Shown piece by piece: positions 1-9,900 of a stretch of 64,000 bases of DNA. The notes beneath the pieces are model-generated. The model searched no databases, had not been told where the DNA came from, and saw only the letters and a list, made by a program, of their open reading frames with translations. The translations under genes and the position numbers were made by a program. Source of the DNA: Daejeonella rubra (GTDB lineage Bacteria > Bacteroidota > Bacteroidia > Sphingobacteriales > Sphingobacteriaceae); the NCBI RefSeq assembly GCF_900103545.1, contig NZ_FNHH01000003.1:1-64000 (forward strand), written 5' to 3'. Each line of letters opens with the position of its first letter. Within the stretch, counting starts at the first letter, position 1.

Positions 1-231
1 AAGTCTTGGAAAACTAGAAATGACGAAAGTTCACCCTGCCTTTTATTTAAACGTTATTCACAAAGATTTTAGTTTATTAACACCCCCCGGACCCCCCATT
101 TCAACAATAGTAATAGCTAATAAATATTCTTTCATTGACCAAAGGAAATGACGATAAGTGGCAGACAGCAAATCATTCTTCCCTTCATTTGCTCATTTGC
201 TGATTTCCTAAACCCGATAGCTATCGGGTCC
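1..231. other. Non-coding left edge with one perfect palindrome
   Basis: I see no gene here. The stretch holds a C-rich run near position 83 and, at 212-229, the perfect palindrome ACCCGATAGCTATCGGGT. It lies immediately downstream of the MFS gene, where it could fold as a weak terminator. The same 14-bp core recurs at about 40.06 kb, so it is more likely a dispersed extragenic palindrome. Confidence 0.5.
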
Positions 232-1536
232 CTACCCCTCCTTCTCCAACAGCGAAGTCTCCCTGGTATCCCTCATCCCAACATACACCAGCAGCGATAA
301 AAATATACACCCGCTGATATACCAGTAAAAATAGGACTCATGGCCAATATCTTTCAGGTATAGCGCCACATACTCGGCTGTTCCGCCAAAGATGGCAACA
401 GTCAGGGCGTATGGCAGACCAACCCCAAGCGCACGTACCTCCGCAGGAAAAAGTTCTGCCTTCACAATCGCATTGATACTGGTATAACCGCTGACAATGA
501 ACAATCCTGCAAGGAGCAGAAAAAAAGCAGTGTACTGCGAGGTGGTATGGCTCAGGGCAGTCAGAAGCGGGACGGTACAGATAGTTCCCAATACTCCAAA
601 GCTGATCAGCAAAGGCCGGCGACCGATACGATCTGAAAGCGCACCAAAAACGGGTTGTATGAGAGCAAATATGAGCATGCTGATAAAGGAGATCAGGGTA
701 GATTCGGCCTTACTAAGGTTGACCGTATTGACCAGAAACTTTTGCATATAGGTGGTGTAGGTATAAAAGGCAAGGGTTCCGCCAAGGGTTAAACCGACCA
801 CCGTCATCAATGCTTTGGGATGTTTTAACAGCTCCCTGATCGTGCCTTTACGCTCATCAGACATGTTTTTATGGGTTTCGAAAGCCTTCGTCTCATACAA
901 AGTACTTCGCAAGTAAAGCGCAACCAATGAGAGTATGGCACCTATGACAAAAGGGATACGCCAGCCCCATTCATGCAGTTCCGCATCTGTAAGCACCTTC
1001 TGAAGAATAAGCTGAATACCAAGGGCGAATAATTGTCCGCCGATAAGAGTAACATACTGAAAACTGGAATAAAAACCGCGCCGGTTCTTGCTTGCCATTT
1101 CACTCAGATAAGTAGCCGACACACCATATTCACCGCCAACACTGAGTCCCTGAAGTAAACGTGCCAAAAGCAGCACCAGAGGAGCAATGATACCAATTGC
1201 CTGATAGGTTGGAATAAATGCGATGAGCAGGGAGCCAAACGACATAAGTAGTACAGAAAGGGTCATGCTCTGCTTGCGGCCAACTTTATCAGCTATCCTT
1301 CCGAAGATCCATCCCCCAATGGGGCGCATCAAAAATCCAAGCGCAAAGATGCCGGCAGTATTGAGAAGCTGTGCAGTTTTATTGCCTTCCGGGAAGAAGG
1401 AAGCGGAAAAATAAAGTGCAAATGCAGAATAGGCATACCAGTCGTACCACTCCACCAAATTTCCTATTGATCCTCCAAATATGGCTTTGAGTCTGCGACT
1501 GGAAATTTTCTCCGGACTTAATGAGTTTGTTTGCAA
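232..1536 (-). CDS. MFS transporter, metabolite:H+ symporter (KgtP/ProP-like)
   Basis: This is a 434-residue inner-membrane transporter with the twelve hydrophobic segments expected of the major facilitator superfamily. The N-terminus GSIGNLVEWYDWYAYSAFAL is typical of the metabolite:H+ symporter (MHS) subfamily, which includes KgtP and ProP. The loop motif GRIADKVGRKQS between TM2 and TM3 and its counterpart GALSDRIGRRPLL in the second half are both present, so the protein looks intact. Family members import organic acids or compatible solutes with protons. The substrate here cannot be read from sequence, although a dicarboxylate such as 2-oxoglutarate is a reasonable guess. It is monocistronic: the upstream neighbour is on the other strand. 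Confidence 0.85.
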   Translation of the reverse strand: MQTNSLSPEKISSRRLKAIFGGSIGNLVEWYDWYAYSAFALYFSASFFPEGNKTAQLLNTAGIFALGFLMRPIGGWIFGRIADKVGRKQSMTLSVLLMSFGSLLIAFIPTYQAIGIIAPLVLLLARLLQGLSVGGEYGVSATYLSEMASKNRRGFYSSFQYVTLIGGQLFALGIQLILQKVLTDAELHEWGWRIPFVIGAILSLVALYLRSTLYETKAFETHKNMSDERKGTIRELLKHPKALMTVVGLTLGGTLAFYTYTTYMQKFLVNTVNLSKAESTLISFISMLIFALIQPVFGALSDRIGRRPLLISFGVLGTICTVPLLTALSHTTSQYTAFFLLLAGLFIVSGYTSINAIVKAELFPAEVRALGVGLPYALTVAIFGGTAEYVALYLKDIGHESYFYWYISGCIFLSLLVYVGMRDTRETSLLEKEG

Positions 1537-1573
1537 GCTGATTTATTTTTTATAATAATAGGGGTTTATTTGG

Positions 1574-1712
1574 GAAAATAGAGAATGTGATTATAGTTTA
1601 AGCACACGCGAAACGCGTGCGCCAGCAAAGAAAATAGAGAATGTGAGTAGAGTACATGCACACGCGAAAAGCGTGCACTAGCAAACGATTAAGAACGCGT
1701 GCGCCAGCGAAG
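1574..1712. repeat. 56-bp imperfect tandem repeat with internal hairpins
   Basis: Two consecutive 56-bp units start at 1574 and 1630, both opening with GAAAATAGAGAATGTGA. Each contains a CACGCG...CGCGTG hairpin, and a third partial copy (ACGCGTGCGCCAGCGAAG) follows near 1694. The repeat lies between two divergent genes and is not coding. Confidence 0.75.
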
Positions 1713-1761
1713 CTAAAACTCTCTTATTTCATATTCCGGGAACAGCTTTCAGGTACATTAT

Positions 1762-1769
1762 TATATTTG
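1762..1769 (+). promoter_or_regulatory. Bacteroidota -7 box upstream of the Dabb gene
   Basis: TATATTTG matches the Bacteroidota -7 consensus TAnnTTTG and lies 18 bp before the ATG. No clear -33 TTTG element was found. Confidence 0.45.
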
Positions 1770-1787
1770 CAGGAAACAATTAAATAT

Positions 1788-2084
1788 ATGATAGCTCACC
1801 ACGTTTTATTCTGGCTAAAAGCCGATACCACCGACGAACAAAAGATCGCATTCCAAAAAAGTCTGAGTACTCTTGAAAAAATAGAAGTCGTAAAGTTTTT
1901 TCATCTTGGAACACCCGCACCAATTGAGCGTGCAGTAGTTGACACCACTTATACATTCAGTTTATTTCTGGCTTTTGACGATCTGGCTGCCCATGATGTA
2001 TATCAGGTACACCCTTTACATAAAGCATTTTTAGAAGAGTTTAGAGTTTTCTTCGATAAAGTGATCATTTACGACGCACAATAG
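1788..2084 (+). CDS. Dabb (stress-responsive alpha/beta barrel) family protein
   Basis: This 98-residue protein starts MIAHHVLFWLKADTTDEQ, the usual opening of Dabb-domain proteins, and ends ...FDKVIIYDAQ. The central D-T-T-Y-T-F-S-L-F-L-A-F-D strand followed by Y-Q-V-H-P-L-H-K-A-F is also characteristic (a beta strand and the HPxH...F helix). Dabb proteins are small cytoplasmic ferredoxin-like dimers induced by stress; a catalytic role is rarely known. An in-frame ATG 132 bp upstream exists, but its extra residues are low-complexity and overlap the hairpin repeat. The ATG at 1788 also has AGGAAA about 12 bp upstream and a -7 box at 1762, so I prefer it. Confidence 0.8.
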   Translation: MIAHHVLFWLKADTTDEQKIAFQKSLSTLEKIEVVKFFHLGTPAPIERAVVDTTYTFSLFLAFDDLAAHDVYQVHPLHKAFLEEFRVFFDKVIIYDAQ

Positions 2085-2100
2085 ATCTACCAAACAATTC

Positions 2101-2146
2101 ATACAAAAAAGAGGCCCTTAAAAATTAAAGGCCTCTTTTTTGTATA
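2101..2146 (+). terminator. Rho-independent terminator after the Dabb gene
   Basis: ATACAAAAAAGAGGCC pairs with GGCCTCTTTTTTGTAT across a 13-nt loop, giving a long stem followed by a T-rich tail. It is 16 bp downstream of the stop codon. Confidence 0.85.
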
Positions 2147-2249
2147 AATGGGTCAATCTGAGGTTATTGGTCTACCAAAAACCTTTTGAACGTAATGGTA
2201 TTTTTTTGGCGCGAATAAGAGTTTAAACTTGTGCCAAAATCACTAAAAA

Positions 2250-2405
2250 AACCACCCCCCTTCAGCGCTTAAACCAACACTCCCCCCGCCAGCGGTGGAC
2301 AGCATGACGGATAAAAATTGCATTCAATATTGGAATTTTTAGTTTAAGGCAAAATCCCTAGGCACCCAGTGTCCACCGCTGGCGGGGGAATAAAAGGGGG
2401 TGGTT
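2250..2405. repeat. Compound inverted repeat (MITE-like or structured spacer)
   Basis: Two nested pairs of inverted arms enclose about 70 bp. The outer arms are AACCACCCCC (2250-2259) and GGGGGTGGTT (2396-2405). The inner arms are CCCCCGCCAGCGGTGGAC (2283-2300) and GTCCACCGCTGGCGGGGG (2371-2388). There is no coding potential. The GC-rich arms contrast sharply with the AT-rich surroundings. It may be a non-autonomous mobile element or an extragenic palindrome; no target-site duplication was identified. Confidence 0.7.
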
Positions 2406-2492
2406 CTTTCCGGGATAATAAAAAAAGACTTTATGTCCTGGAGAGGTCCTCAACATTTTATGAGCCTCTTCTTTTTTAGTATTTATTGGGAT

Positions 2493-4940
2493 TTAAAACT
2501 CCTTTTCTCCGAACTCACTTCCCGGCAGCTTTAATTTTTTAGTCAGCTTATTCAGGTTAAAACTCAGGTTGATCATAAACACATCCACCTCATAAATGTA
2601 ATTAGTGGTTGTGTAAAAATCAGGAGCTGAAGTAGTTATGCGCTGTTCATTGCTCTTAAGCAAACCCATATCCATATTTTGCCATTGCAGCAAAGCGGTA
2701 AGCCTGCCATCCATGAATGTTTTCTTCAATGAAGTGTTTGGAGATAAAAACCTGGAATCTTCACCCTGTACCGTTGGCCTTGCAGAAAGATAATTTACAT
2801 TCCCCTGAACACTAAAGTCGGAGCTCAGCTGGAAATTTACATTTGCGTTGATCGAATTTACCCAGGCTGAATTTTTCTGCGGGTTTGGATAGTTAAGGAT
2901 CAAACCGCTTACTGAACTTCTGTAAACATTTGTGCCAAAATAGAGCTGAGCCCATTTCGCGGGACTATAATTCACACCCAATTCAAGTCCCAGACGGCTT
3001 GCCTTATCTGCATTGGTATAAACACGATTCAAAATGGTATCAGCATACACACTGTTCACTCGTTGTATGGGATTTTTTATATCCTGATAATAAATAGTCG
3101 AAAAGACCGATCCGCTGCTGAAGTTTTTGGTGATCCCTGCTTCCGCCAGATAGATAAATTCAGGCAATAGATTCGCATCACCTCTCTCCAGAGTTTCCGA
3201 ATGTTCTCTTTCCGGAATAGGGTTCAGTTCAAAATTGTTCGTCCGCTGAACCCTCCTGCTCAGTCCTGCCTTTGCTTTCCAGCTGTTCTCAAAACTGTAT
3301 AGAACACTCGCAGATGGGAATAGATTATTCAGTTCCAGCAGATATTCATTCCTGCCTGCAGAAGCCACACTCAAATCCCGTTTTGAATATTCATACCTCA
3401 ATCCTGTGACATATTCCAGCTTATTAGCTTTCCCAGAGTACTGACCGTAAACAGAATGAATATGATTACTTGCCTTTACATTCCCAGAAAATGCCTGGTC
3501 AATTACAAAGTTTGTATTTCCCTTATTCTTTACAGAATATATAAAGTCGCCATCCTGCTGATCCAGACGATACTGGTATCCGGTTTCAAGCTTCCCCTTT
3601 CCAAGGGTCAGTGTATGGTCTGCCTTAATTCTGAATCCTGTCAGCGGATTTTTATACGTACTCAAGGTGTTCTGAACGGTATCTCTTTGCTCAATATTTC
3701 TGTTTTTTGTCGACCCTTCAAGAGCCACATGCTCTACCAGAGCCGAAATATTTAAAACCGATTTCTTGCTGTAAGAATGGGTATAATCAAAATTACCCAG
3801 GAGGAAATTCCCCTGTTTATTTTGAGTGTTCGCGTTAAAATAATTGCTTCGCCCAATTACTTGACCAGTAGCCAGCACTGTATTTACATTCGTATAATTT
3901 ATGTCGGCAACCCTGTCCTGAAATTTATGTCCGGCAAAGAAACCGGCAGAAAATTGATCTTTAGCAGTCGGACTGAAGGTTACATTGAATCTTCCCCCAT
4001 AATTGTACTTGTCAAAACTGCGCTCCCCCATAGAAGGAAAGCTTGTTTTTTTATTCCCGATAATGGTGAATACATCGCCATCACGGTATCCGGCATTATC
4101 ATTTCTTAAATAGTTGGCACCGACAGACAGGTCCCATTTATCTTTCTTGTAGTTATAGGTGAGATCTGCCCCATAACGCTGCTGGTTTTCCGCATTACCA
4201 TAGTCATCAATTGAGGGTAATCCTCCCTGTACATTCGCAATAAATGCGGTGCTGTTATCCGCTCCTTTTTTAGTTGTAATATTAATAATTCCACCCTTGC
4301 CGTCCGGATCATACCGTGCTGAAGGTGCGGTGATCAGCTCAATGTTTTCAATTGAATTAGCAGGCAGCTGACTTAAGATCGTTGCTGCATCGGTAAGTAC
4401 CGGCTTCCCGTTGATCAAAACCAGAAATCCCTTTGATCCTCTCAGCGATATTTCACCCTGACCATCAACCGTAACAGAAGGCATATTTTTGATCACATCT
4501 ACTGCGGTACCACCTTTGGCGGACTCAAACTGCTCGGCTTTATAAACCTGTTTGTCGATCTTATTCAAGCTCTGCAATTGCTGACCAGTTACCTTCACTT
4601 CAGATAAAAAACGCTGATTGACAGTTAGTTCTAATCGGCCCAAATTTAATTTCTGACCGGCAGACAAAGAAATGGAAGCAGATTTAAAGGAATTGTACCC
4701 CACAAACTGAACCTTGATAAAATAGGATCCGGACTGTAACTTATCGAATTTAAACTTCCCATTTGCATCAGCAACCTGACCGGTTACCAGGCTTGAATCA
4801 GCCAATTTAAACAGAGATACACTTGCGAATTCTAAAGGAGTATTTGCTGACTGATCAAAAGTTATCCCTTCAATAGAGGCATTTTGGGCAAATAATCGGG
4901 ATGAGATAAAAAATAAAAGCAGAAACAGGCTTTTCTTCAT
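2493..4940 (-). CDS. TonB-dependent outer-membrane receptor with CarboxypepD-like domain
   Basis: The protein is 815 residues from the preferred start MKKSLFLLLFFISSRLFAQ, which gives a clean signal peptide; an in-frame ATG 33 bp upstream only adds hydrophobic residues. Domains in order are a carboxypeptidase-regulatory-like beta sandwich (about 20-100), a plug (about 115-205, containing GEISLRGSKGFLVLINGKPV and the start of the barrel with GKGGIINITTKKG), and a large beta-barrel related to the OMP_b-brl_3 family. The C-terminus reads LPGSEFGEKEF. Such receptors import siderophores or other ligands through the outer membrane using TonB energy, but no substrate is evident. A decayed relative lies at about 29.0 kb. 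Confidence 0.85.
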   Translation of the reverse strand: MKKSLFLLLFFISSRLFAQNASIEGITFDQSANTPLEFASVSLFKLADSSLVTGQVADANGKFKFDKLQSGSYFIKVQFVGYNSFKSASISLSAGQKLNLGRLELTVNQRFLSEVKVTGQQLQSLNKIDKQVYKAEQFESAKGGTAVDVIKNMPSVTVDGQGEISLRGSKGFLVLINGKPVLTDAATILSQLPANSIENIELITAPSARYDPDGKGGIINITTKKGADNSTAFIANVQGGLPSIDDYGNAENQQRYGADLTYNYKKDKWDLSVGANYLRNDNAGYRDGDVFTIIGNKKTSFPSMGERSFDKYNYGGRFNVTFSPTAKDQFSAGFFAGHKFQDRVADINYTNVNTVLATGQVIGRSNYFNANTQNKQGNFLLGNFDYTHSYSKKSVLNISALVEHVALEGSTKNRNIEQRDTVQNTLSTYKNPLTGFRIKADHTLTLGKGKLETGYQYRLDQQDGDFIYSVKNKGNTNFVIDQAFSGNVKASNHIHSVYGQYSGKANKLEYVTGLRYEYSKRDLSVASAGRNEYLLELNNLFPSASVLYSFENSWKAKAGLSRRVQRTNNFELNPIPEREHSETLERGDANLLPEFIYLAEAGITKNFSSGSVFSTIYYQDIKNPIQRVNSVYADTILNRVYTNADKASRLGLELGVNYSPAKWAQLYFGTNVYRSSVSGLILNYPNPQKNSAWVNSINANVNFQLSSDFSVQGNVNYLSARPTVQGEDSRFLSPNTSLKKTFMDGRLTALLQWQNMDMGLLKSNEQRITTSAPDFYTTTNYIYEVDVFMINLSFNLNKLTKKLKLPGSEFGEKEF

Positions 4941-5314
4941 AAAAAATAGATGCATTAAGAATATAAGCCACAAGAATAGCGGTTTAATGTTAATTAATCC
5001 GCTATTCTATGAGAAATACCTGTAACGATTTCAGTATGGATTCGATCATTTATTCCGCACATTTCGAAAATTTGTAAGCATTACAACTCATTATTTTAAC
5101 TATTATGAACAGGAATTACCTAATTAACCTGGACAATAAAATTAATCTAACTCTATAAATACTGGGATTTTGAGAACTAGGGGACAAAAATGAAGTATCC
5201 TTAAAAAGGTTACAGCATACATATTATTAGCAATAACTTTGATGTAAACTACCCTTAAAAAAAACACCTGAAATCAGAGTATTTCAATACATTTAGAAAG
5301 TTAATTTTCAAATT
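4941..5314. other. Divergent intergenic region, regulatory
   Basis: This spacer separates the TonB receptor (minus) from the surface operon (plus). The only signal I can support is TAACTTTG at 5234-5241, a good Bacteroidota -7 box about 73 bp before the first ATG of the plus-strand operon. No gene or strong palindrome was seen. Confidence 0.4.
5234..5241 (+). promoter_or_regulatory. Probable -7 box for the surface operon
   Basis: TAACTTTG fits TAnnTTTG exactly. The -33 position carries no perfect TTTG, so this is a moderate call. Confidence 0.4.
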
Positions 5315-6928
5315 ATGCAAAAATATGTGAGAAGTATTTTTTTGTTCTTATTACTGATTGCTTGTGGGCAAACAACCTTTGCCAATAATATCAGAATTAA
5401 AAAATTATCCCTAACCGACACACTTAAAACAACTAAGGATGTAAAAATAAAGTTTGACTTATCCTGGGAAAATTCATGGAGAGATGATATCAATTGGGAT
5501 GCTGCATGGATCACAGCGAAGGTAAAAAGAGCTAATGGCTCCTGGAAGCATATCAAATTTCAGACTACTGGAAATTCAATTGATGGTAACCCGCAAACCG
5601 CTAAAATCGTGGTACCTCCAGATAGAATGGGAGCCTTTATTTACCGATCTGGAAAAGGAACTGGCAATATAGACCTAAGCGGTATAAAGCTTGCATGGAA
5701 CTATGGAATAGATTCAGTTGCAAATATTGACAGTGCCGAAATAAGGTTTTTTGCAACAGAAATGGTTTATGTACCTCAGGGAAGTTTCGCCTTTGGAGAT
5801 TCATATACACCTACAAAAGATATTTATTCACAGGCCTCAGCCGACCGGTTAGTACCTTCCATTTTTAAGAATTTCATTGCGGCTGACACTTCAAAGTTTG
5901 GGAGAAATACCGCTATGTTTTCCATTATCTCAGATAAAACTACTCCTAAATTAACTGTAGCTTCTACAAATTCAAGCCCTTATAATACTGGTGACCAGAT
6001 AATAATAGATGGTATTTATCTCAATGGAACAAAGGGGATAGGAATTACCAATACAGAGCCTTTTAAATATTCCGGTTTCCCGATTGGATATAAAGCATTT
6101 TACGCAATGAAATATGAGGTTAGCCAGGGGCAGTACACTGATTTTTTAAATACAACAAAGGTGACTATTACGCCAGGCAGTCCACCAGGAATGACAAGCA
6201 ATTTATTTCCATTACCTAACTCCCCTAGTCAGCCACTTGTTCGATTTTCAATAGAAAAACAAGGTGAAACTTACATTGTTTCAAGACCTGACCGTGCGAT
6301 GGATCATACAACTTCTAACCAGGTATTTGCATTTGCAAACTGGAGTTCTTTAAGGCCAATGACTGAACTTGAGTTTGAAAAAGCAGCAAGAGGGCCTTTG
6401 GCACCCACATATAATGATCGTGCAAATGGACAAAGCCCACAAGGGAATATGCCTCCAATGGGCAATAATGATCTGCTAATAAATGTATTAAAACTCAATG
6501 GAGCAGAAAATGGAACTGAAGCACCAACCACATCCGATTCTACCAAATTCTTAGCATATAATGGTAGCACAATAGAGGGCGGTGATGGAGGTTCTGGATC
6601 TTACCGGGTAGGAGTATTTGCTACCAGTTCATCCAGCAGGAGAAGTTCCGGGGCAAGCTATTATGGAATCATGGGACTCAGCGATAATGTATCTGAACTC
6701 GTTATTACATTAAACACTGAAAACTCGCGTTCATTTAAAGATGTTAACGGCATAGGTGAAAACAGCCTGACTGGCTATCCAATTCTAAGCCACTGGTTCA
6801 GTTCAAACTTTTTTGATAGCTGGTCATCGGCAAACAACAAAAATAGTTGGTCGGGTATTTCAGGAAGAGCTAATGGAAGCCAAAATGGAGGATTTAGGTT
6901 AGTCCGTTCAGCTCCATCAGATAATTAA
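5315..6928 (+). CDS. Exported FGE/SUMF1-domain protein without the catalytic cysteines
   Basis: This 537-residue exported protein starts MQKYVRSIFLFLLLIAC. The N-terminus could be processed either after TTFA or, because LIAC resembles a lipobox, as a lipoprotein at Cys17. Residues 27-146 form a domain seen in other Bacteroidota secreted proteins (ENSWRDDINWDAAW). Residues 149-533 match the formylglycine-generating enzyme (SUMF1) fold: EMVYVPQGSFAFGD, AMKYEVSQGQYTDFLN, RPMTELEFEKAARG, GIMGLSDNVSEL and the closing NGGFRLVRS. The paired cysteines of true sulfatase-activating enzymes are absent, since the only Cys is in the signal peptide, so it is probably a binding or structural module as in GldJ/GldK-type relatives. 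It begins an operon; the next gene starts 8 bp after its stop. Confidence 0.8.
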   Translation: MQKYVRSIFLFLLLIACGQTTFANNIRIKKLSLTDTLKTTKDVKIKFDLSWENSWRDDINWDAAWITAKVKRANGSWKHIKFQTTGNSIDGNPQTAKIVVPPDRMGAFIYRSGKGTGNIDLSGIKLAWNYGIDSVANIDSAEIRFFATEMVYVPQGSFAFGDSYTPTKDIYSQASADRLVPSIFKNFIAADTSKFGRNTAMFSIISDKTTPKLTVASTNSSPYNTGDQIIIDGIYLNGTKGIGITNTEPFKYSGFPIGYKAFYAMKYEVSQGQYTDFLNTTKVTITPGSPPGMTSNLFPLPNSPSQPLVRFSIEKQGETYIVSRPDRAMDHTTSNQVFAFANWSSLRPMTELEFEKAARGPLAPTYNDRANGQSPQGNMPPMGNNDLLINVLKLNGAENGTEAPTTSDSTKFLAYNGSTIEGGDGGSGSYRVGVFATSSSSRRSSGASYYGIMGLSDNVSELVITLNTENSRSFKDVNGIGENSLTGYPILSHWFSSNFFDSWSSANNKNSWSGISGRANGSQNGGFRLVRSAPSDN

Positions 6929-6936
6929 CAGATCCA

Positions 6937-9900
6937 TTGAAACATCTGATATTATTTCTAATTACAGGCCTGCTTACCCAGTTTGCCTTTGCCCAGGACG
7001 CTCTGCTCCTCAAAGCTCCGGCTAATGGACAGGTAATTTCAGGTGGAGATTATTTTAATATCAGCTGGGAAAGCAGTAATGTCGACAATATAAAGATCGA
7101 ATACTCTTTAGATGGAGGATTATCATGGGGCACAGTTATCAATTCTTACCCTTCCTCCGCTTCAAAATACTCATGGCTTGTTCCTGCAAAACCAACAACA
7201 AAAGGAAAGATACGGATCTCTGATATCGAAAACAGTAGTATTGCCAGTGTTAACCCAGGAAATTTTATTATTTCCGAACCGGAATTAAAACTGGATGCAG
7301 ATAGTTCAGCGACATTAGTTAAAGGAAATGCCTTCAGGTTTGGATGGAAAAGCCAAACCGTTGAAAAGGTAAATATGTATTATTCAACTAACGGAGGTAC
7401 TAACTATACCCTGATTCGGAAAGGATATCCGGCTTTAGCAGGATCATATACCTGGATTGTTCCAGAAATTAATGTCAACACCATTAGATTAAAAATTGAG
7501 TCTTCTGATAGTTCAACAGTTTCAAGCACCTTAAATGCGTCCATTATTACAAACCCTGTATCTTCAAACAGGAAGTTTCTGGGAGGAAGCTTTGATGGCC
7601 ATAGTGCAGTTTCTAATAGTACTCCAAAGCTCAGTTTGATTTTTCCTTCAGGAAATGAAACATTTGCCTCATCATCCCTTCAAACTCTGAAATGGGACTC
7701 AAATAATATTGAATATATTAAAATTGAATTTTCTGCAGATAATGGAATAAGCTGGTTGACAATAAATGATGCCTACCCGGCATACGCGAAAAAACTGGAT
7801 TGGAGAGTACCTTCCAACAACATAACTAATACTGGAATTATTAGAGTCTCTTCTGTTGAAGATCCGGTTTTGAAATCATCAAATACCATTCCGTTCAAAA
7901 TTCCGCTAAAAAGCATTGCACTTGAAAATCCTTTGGAAACCTATTATGTCAAAGAACAACCAATCCAGATCTCATGGGTTAATAATGGAGTAGATTTTTT
8001 ATCAATAAAATACCGTACTAACAAAGGAACACCCTGGAAAGCCATAACTAACTCTGTATCAGCTTTAATGCTGAATTACATTTGGATCCCACCATCAACA
8101 TTAACTACAGATTCGCTTGAATTTAAAATAAGCTCAACTGACAATTCAGTGAAGGATTCATCCAGGTCTGTCTTAAGTATAAGGGCAGCAGTTAATTCAT
8201 TTTCGAAATTTAAAGGTGGCTCATATGATGGTTTTAGTCAGGCATCAAATTTAAAGGCAAGCATCCAAATTATAAATCCTGCTGCAGGAACAAAGTTAAA
8301 TGGACTTTCAAACACCCTAATTACCTGGAAATCTGAAAATATTGAAGATATCAATATTCATTTTTCAAAGAATAATGGCCAGTCCTGGACTCTGATCAAT
8401 AATAATTATTCTGCCAATGCCCAAAAATATACCTGGGAAATCCCTGGTACACCTACCGTTGCAGGTCTTATAAAAATAAGCTCAGCTAGTGATTCCACAA
8501 TTAAAAGTATAAGCGGAATCTTTGAAATTAGTGATGGTTTTATCAAGCTTACATCAGATGCAAGCACTAATGGGGATGTCAACAGCATTATTCCTATTTC
8601 ATGGACATACTCAGGCATTTCTAAGTTGAATATTTATTTCAGACAACAAACCGCCTCAAGCTGGACCAGAATTATCAATAACTATCAGGCAGCAGCAGAA
8701 TCTTACTTATTTATCAATAAACAGGAATTATCGGGCTTATTTGATATAAAAGTAGCCAGTGCTGAGGACCCTTTAATTAAAGACTCTATTGCGATTAATT
8801 TTGATAAAAGATTAAATGTGGGATCTACTTCTAAATTTAAAGGAGGCAGTTACGATGGTCATGCTTCCAGAAGTAATATCTCAAAAATATTGGTTACCAA
8901 GCCTCAGGCTGGTGAAGTGCTGGTAGCCGGCACTAAATACCTTATTACCTGGAGTACTGTTAATGTTTCCGATTCAGTCAAAATTGAATACACAACAGAT
9001 AATGGGAAGACATGGAAAACCATAAGTGTTGCAGTTGATTCAAAATCAGGCAGTTATCAATGGACAGTGCCGGGCAGTGCTACCGAAAAGTCCGGACAAA
9101 AACAACCGAAGCAAGGTAGTATTTTCAGCGTAAGTGAATTTACTAATGAATGTAAAATAAGAATTTCAGAAACCGGATCACAGGATGATGTAGTAGGTCT
9201 TTCGAATAATACATTTACCATTTCCAGTACAGGCTCCAGTGCTGCAACACAAACAATCACGTTCAATGAAATAACCGATAAAACCTTTGGGGCTATTCCA
9301 TTTGCCATTACTGCTACCGCAAGTTCAGGCCTGCCTGTCACTTTTTCAATTGTCTCCGGTCCTGCAACCATTTCCGGAAATACGATCACACTGACTGGAA
9401 CTGGAACAGTTGTAGTGAAAGCATTACAGGCTGGAAATGTCAACTATAAAGAGATAAGTGCTGAACGGACCTTTAAGGTACTGCAAGGAACACAAACACT
9501 CATTTTCAATGAAATAGCGGATAAAACCTTTGGGGCTAATCCTTTTACCATTATTGCAACTGCAAGTTCTGGTCTGCCTGTCACTTTTTCAATTGTCTCT
9601 GGTCCTGCTAGCATCTCCGGAAATACGATCTCACTAACTGGAGCTGGAACGGTAGTGGTGAAAGCATTACAGGCTGAAAATACCATTTTTAATCAAGTAA
9701 GTATAGAGCGGACTTTTAAAGTGCTACCTGCAACACAAACACTCACTTTCAATGAAATAGCGGATAAAACCTTTGGTGCTAATCCTTTTACCATTACTGC
9801 TACCGCAAGTTCAGGCCAGCCTGTCACTTTTTCAATTGTCTCTGGTCCTGCAAGCATCTCCGGAAATACGATCACACTGACTGGAGCTGGAACAGTTGTA

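Noticed and set aside
1656..1787. Upstream start for the Dabb gene
   Set aside because: The extra 44 residues derive from the hairpin repeat and do not resemble the family; the 1788 start has a ribosome site and a promoter.
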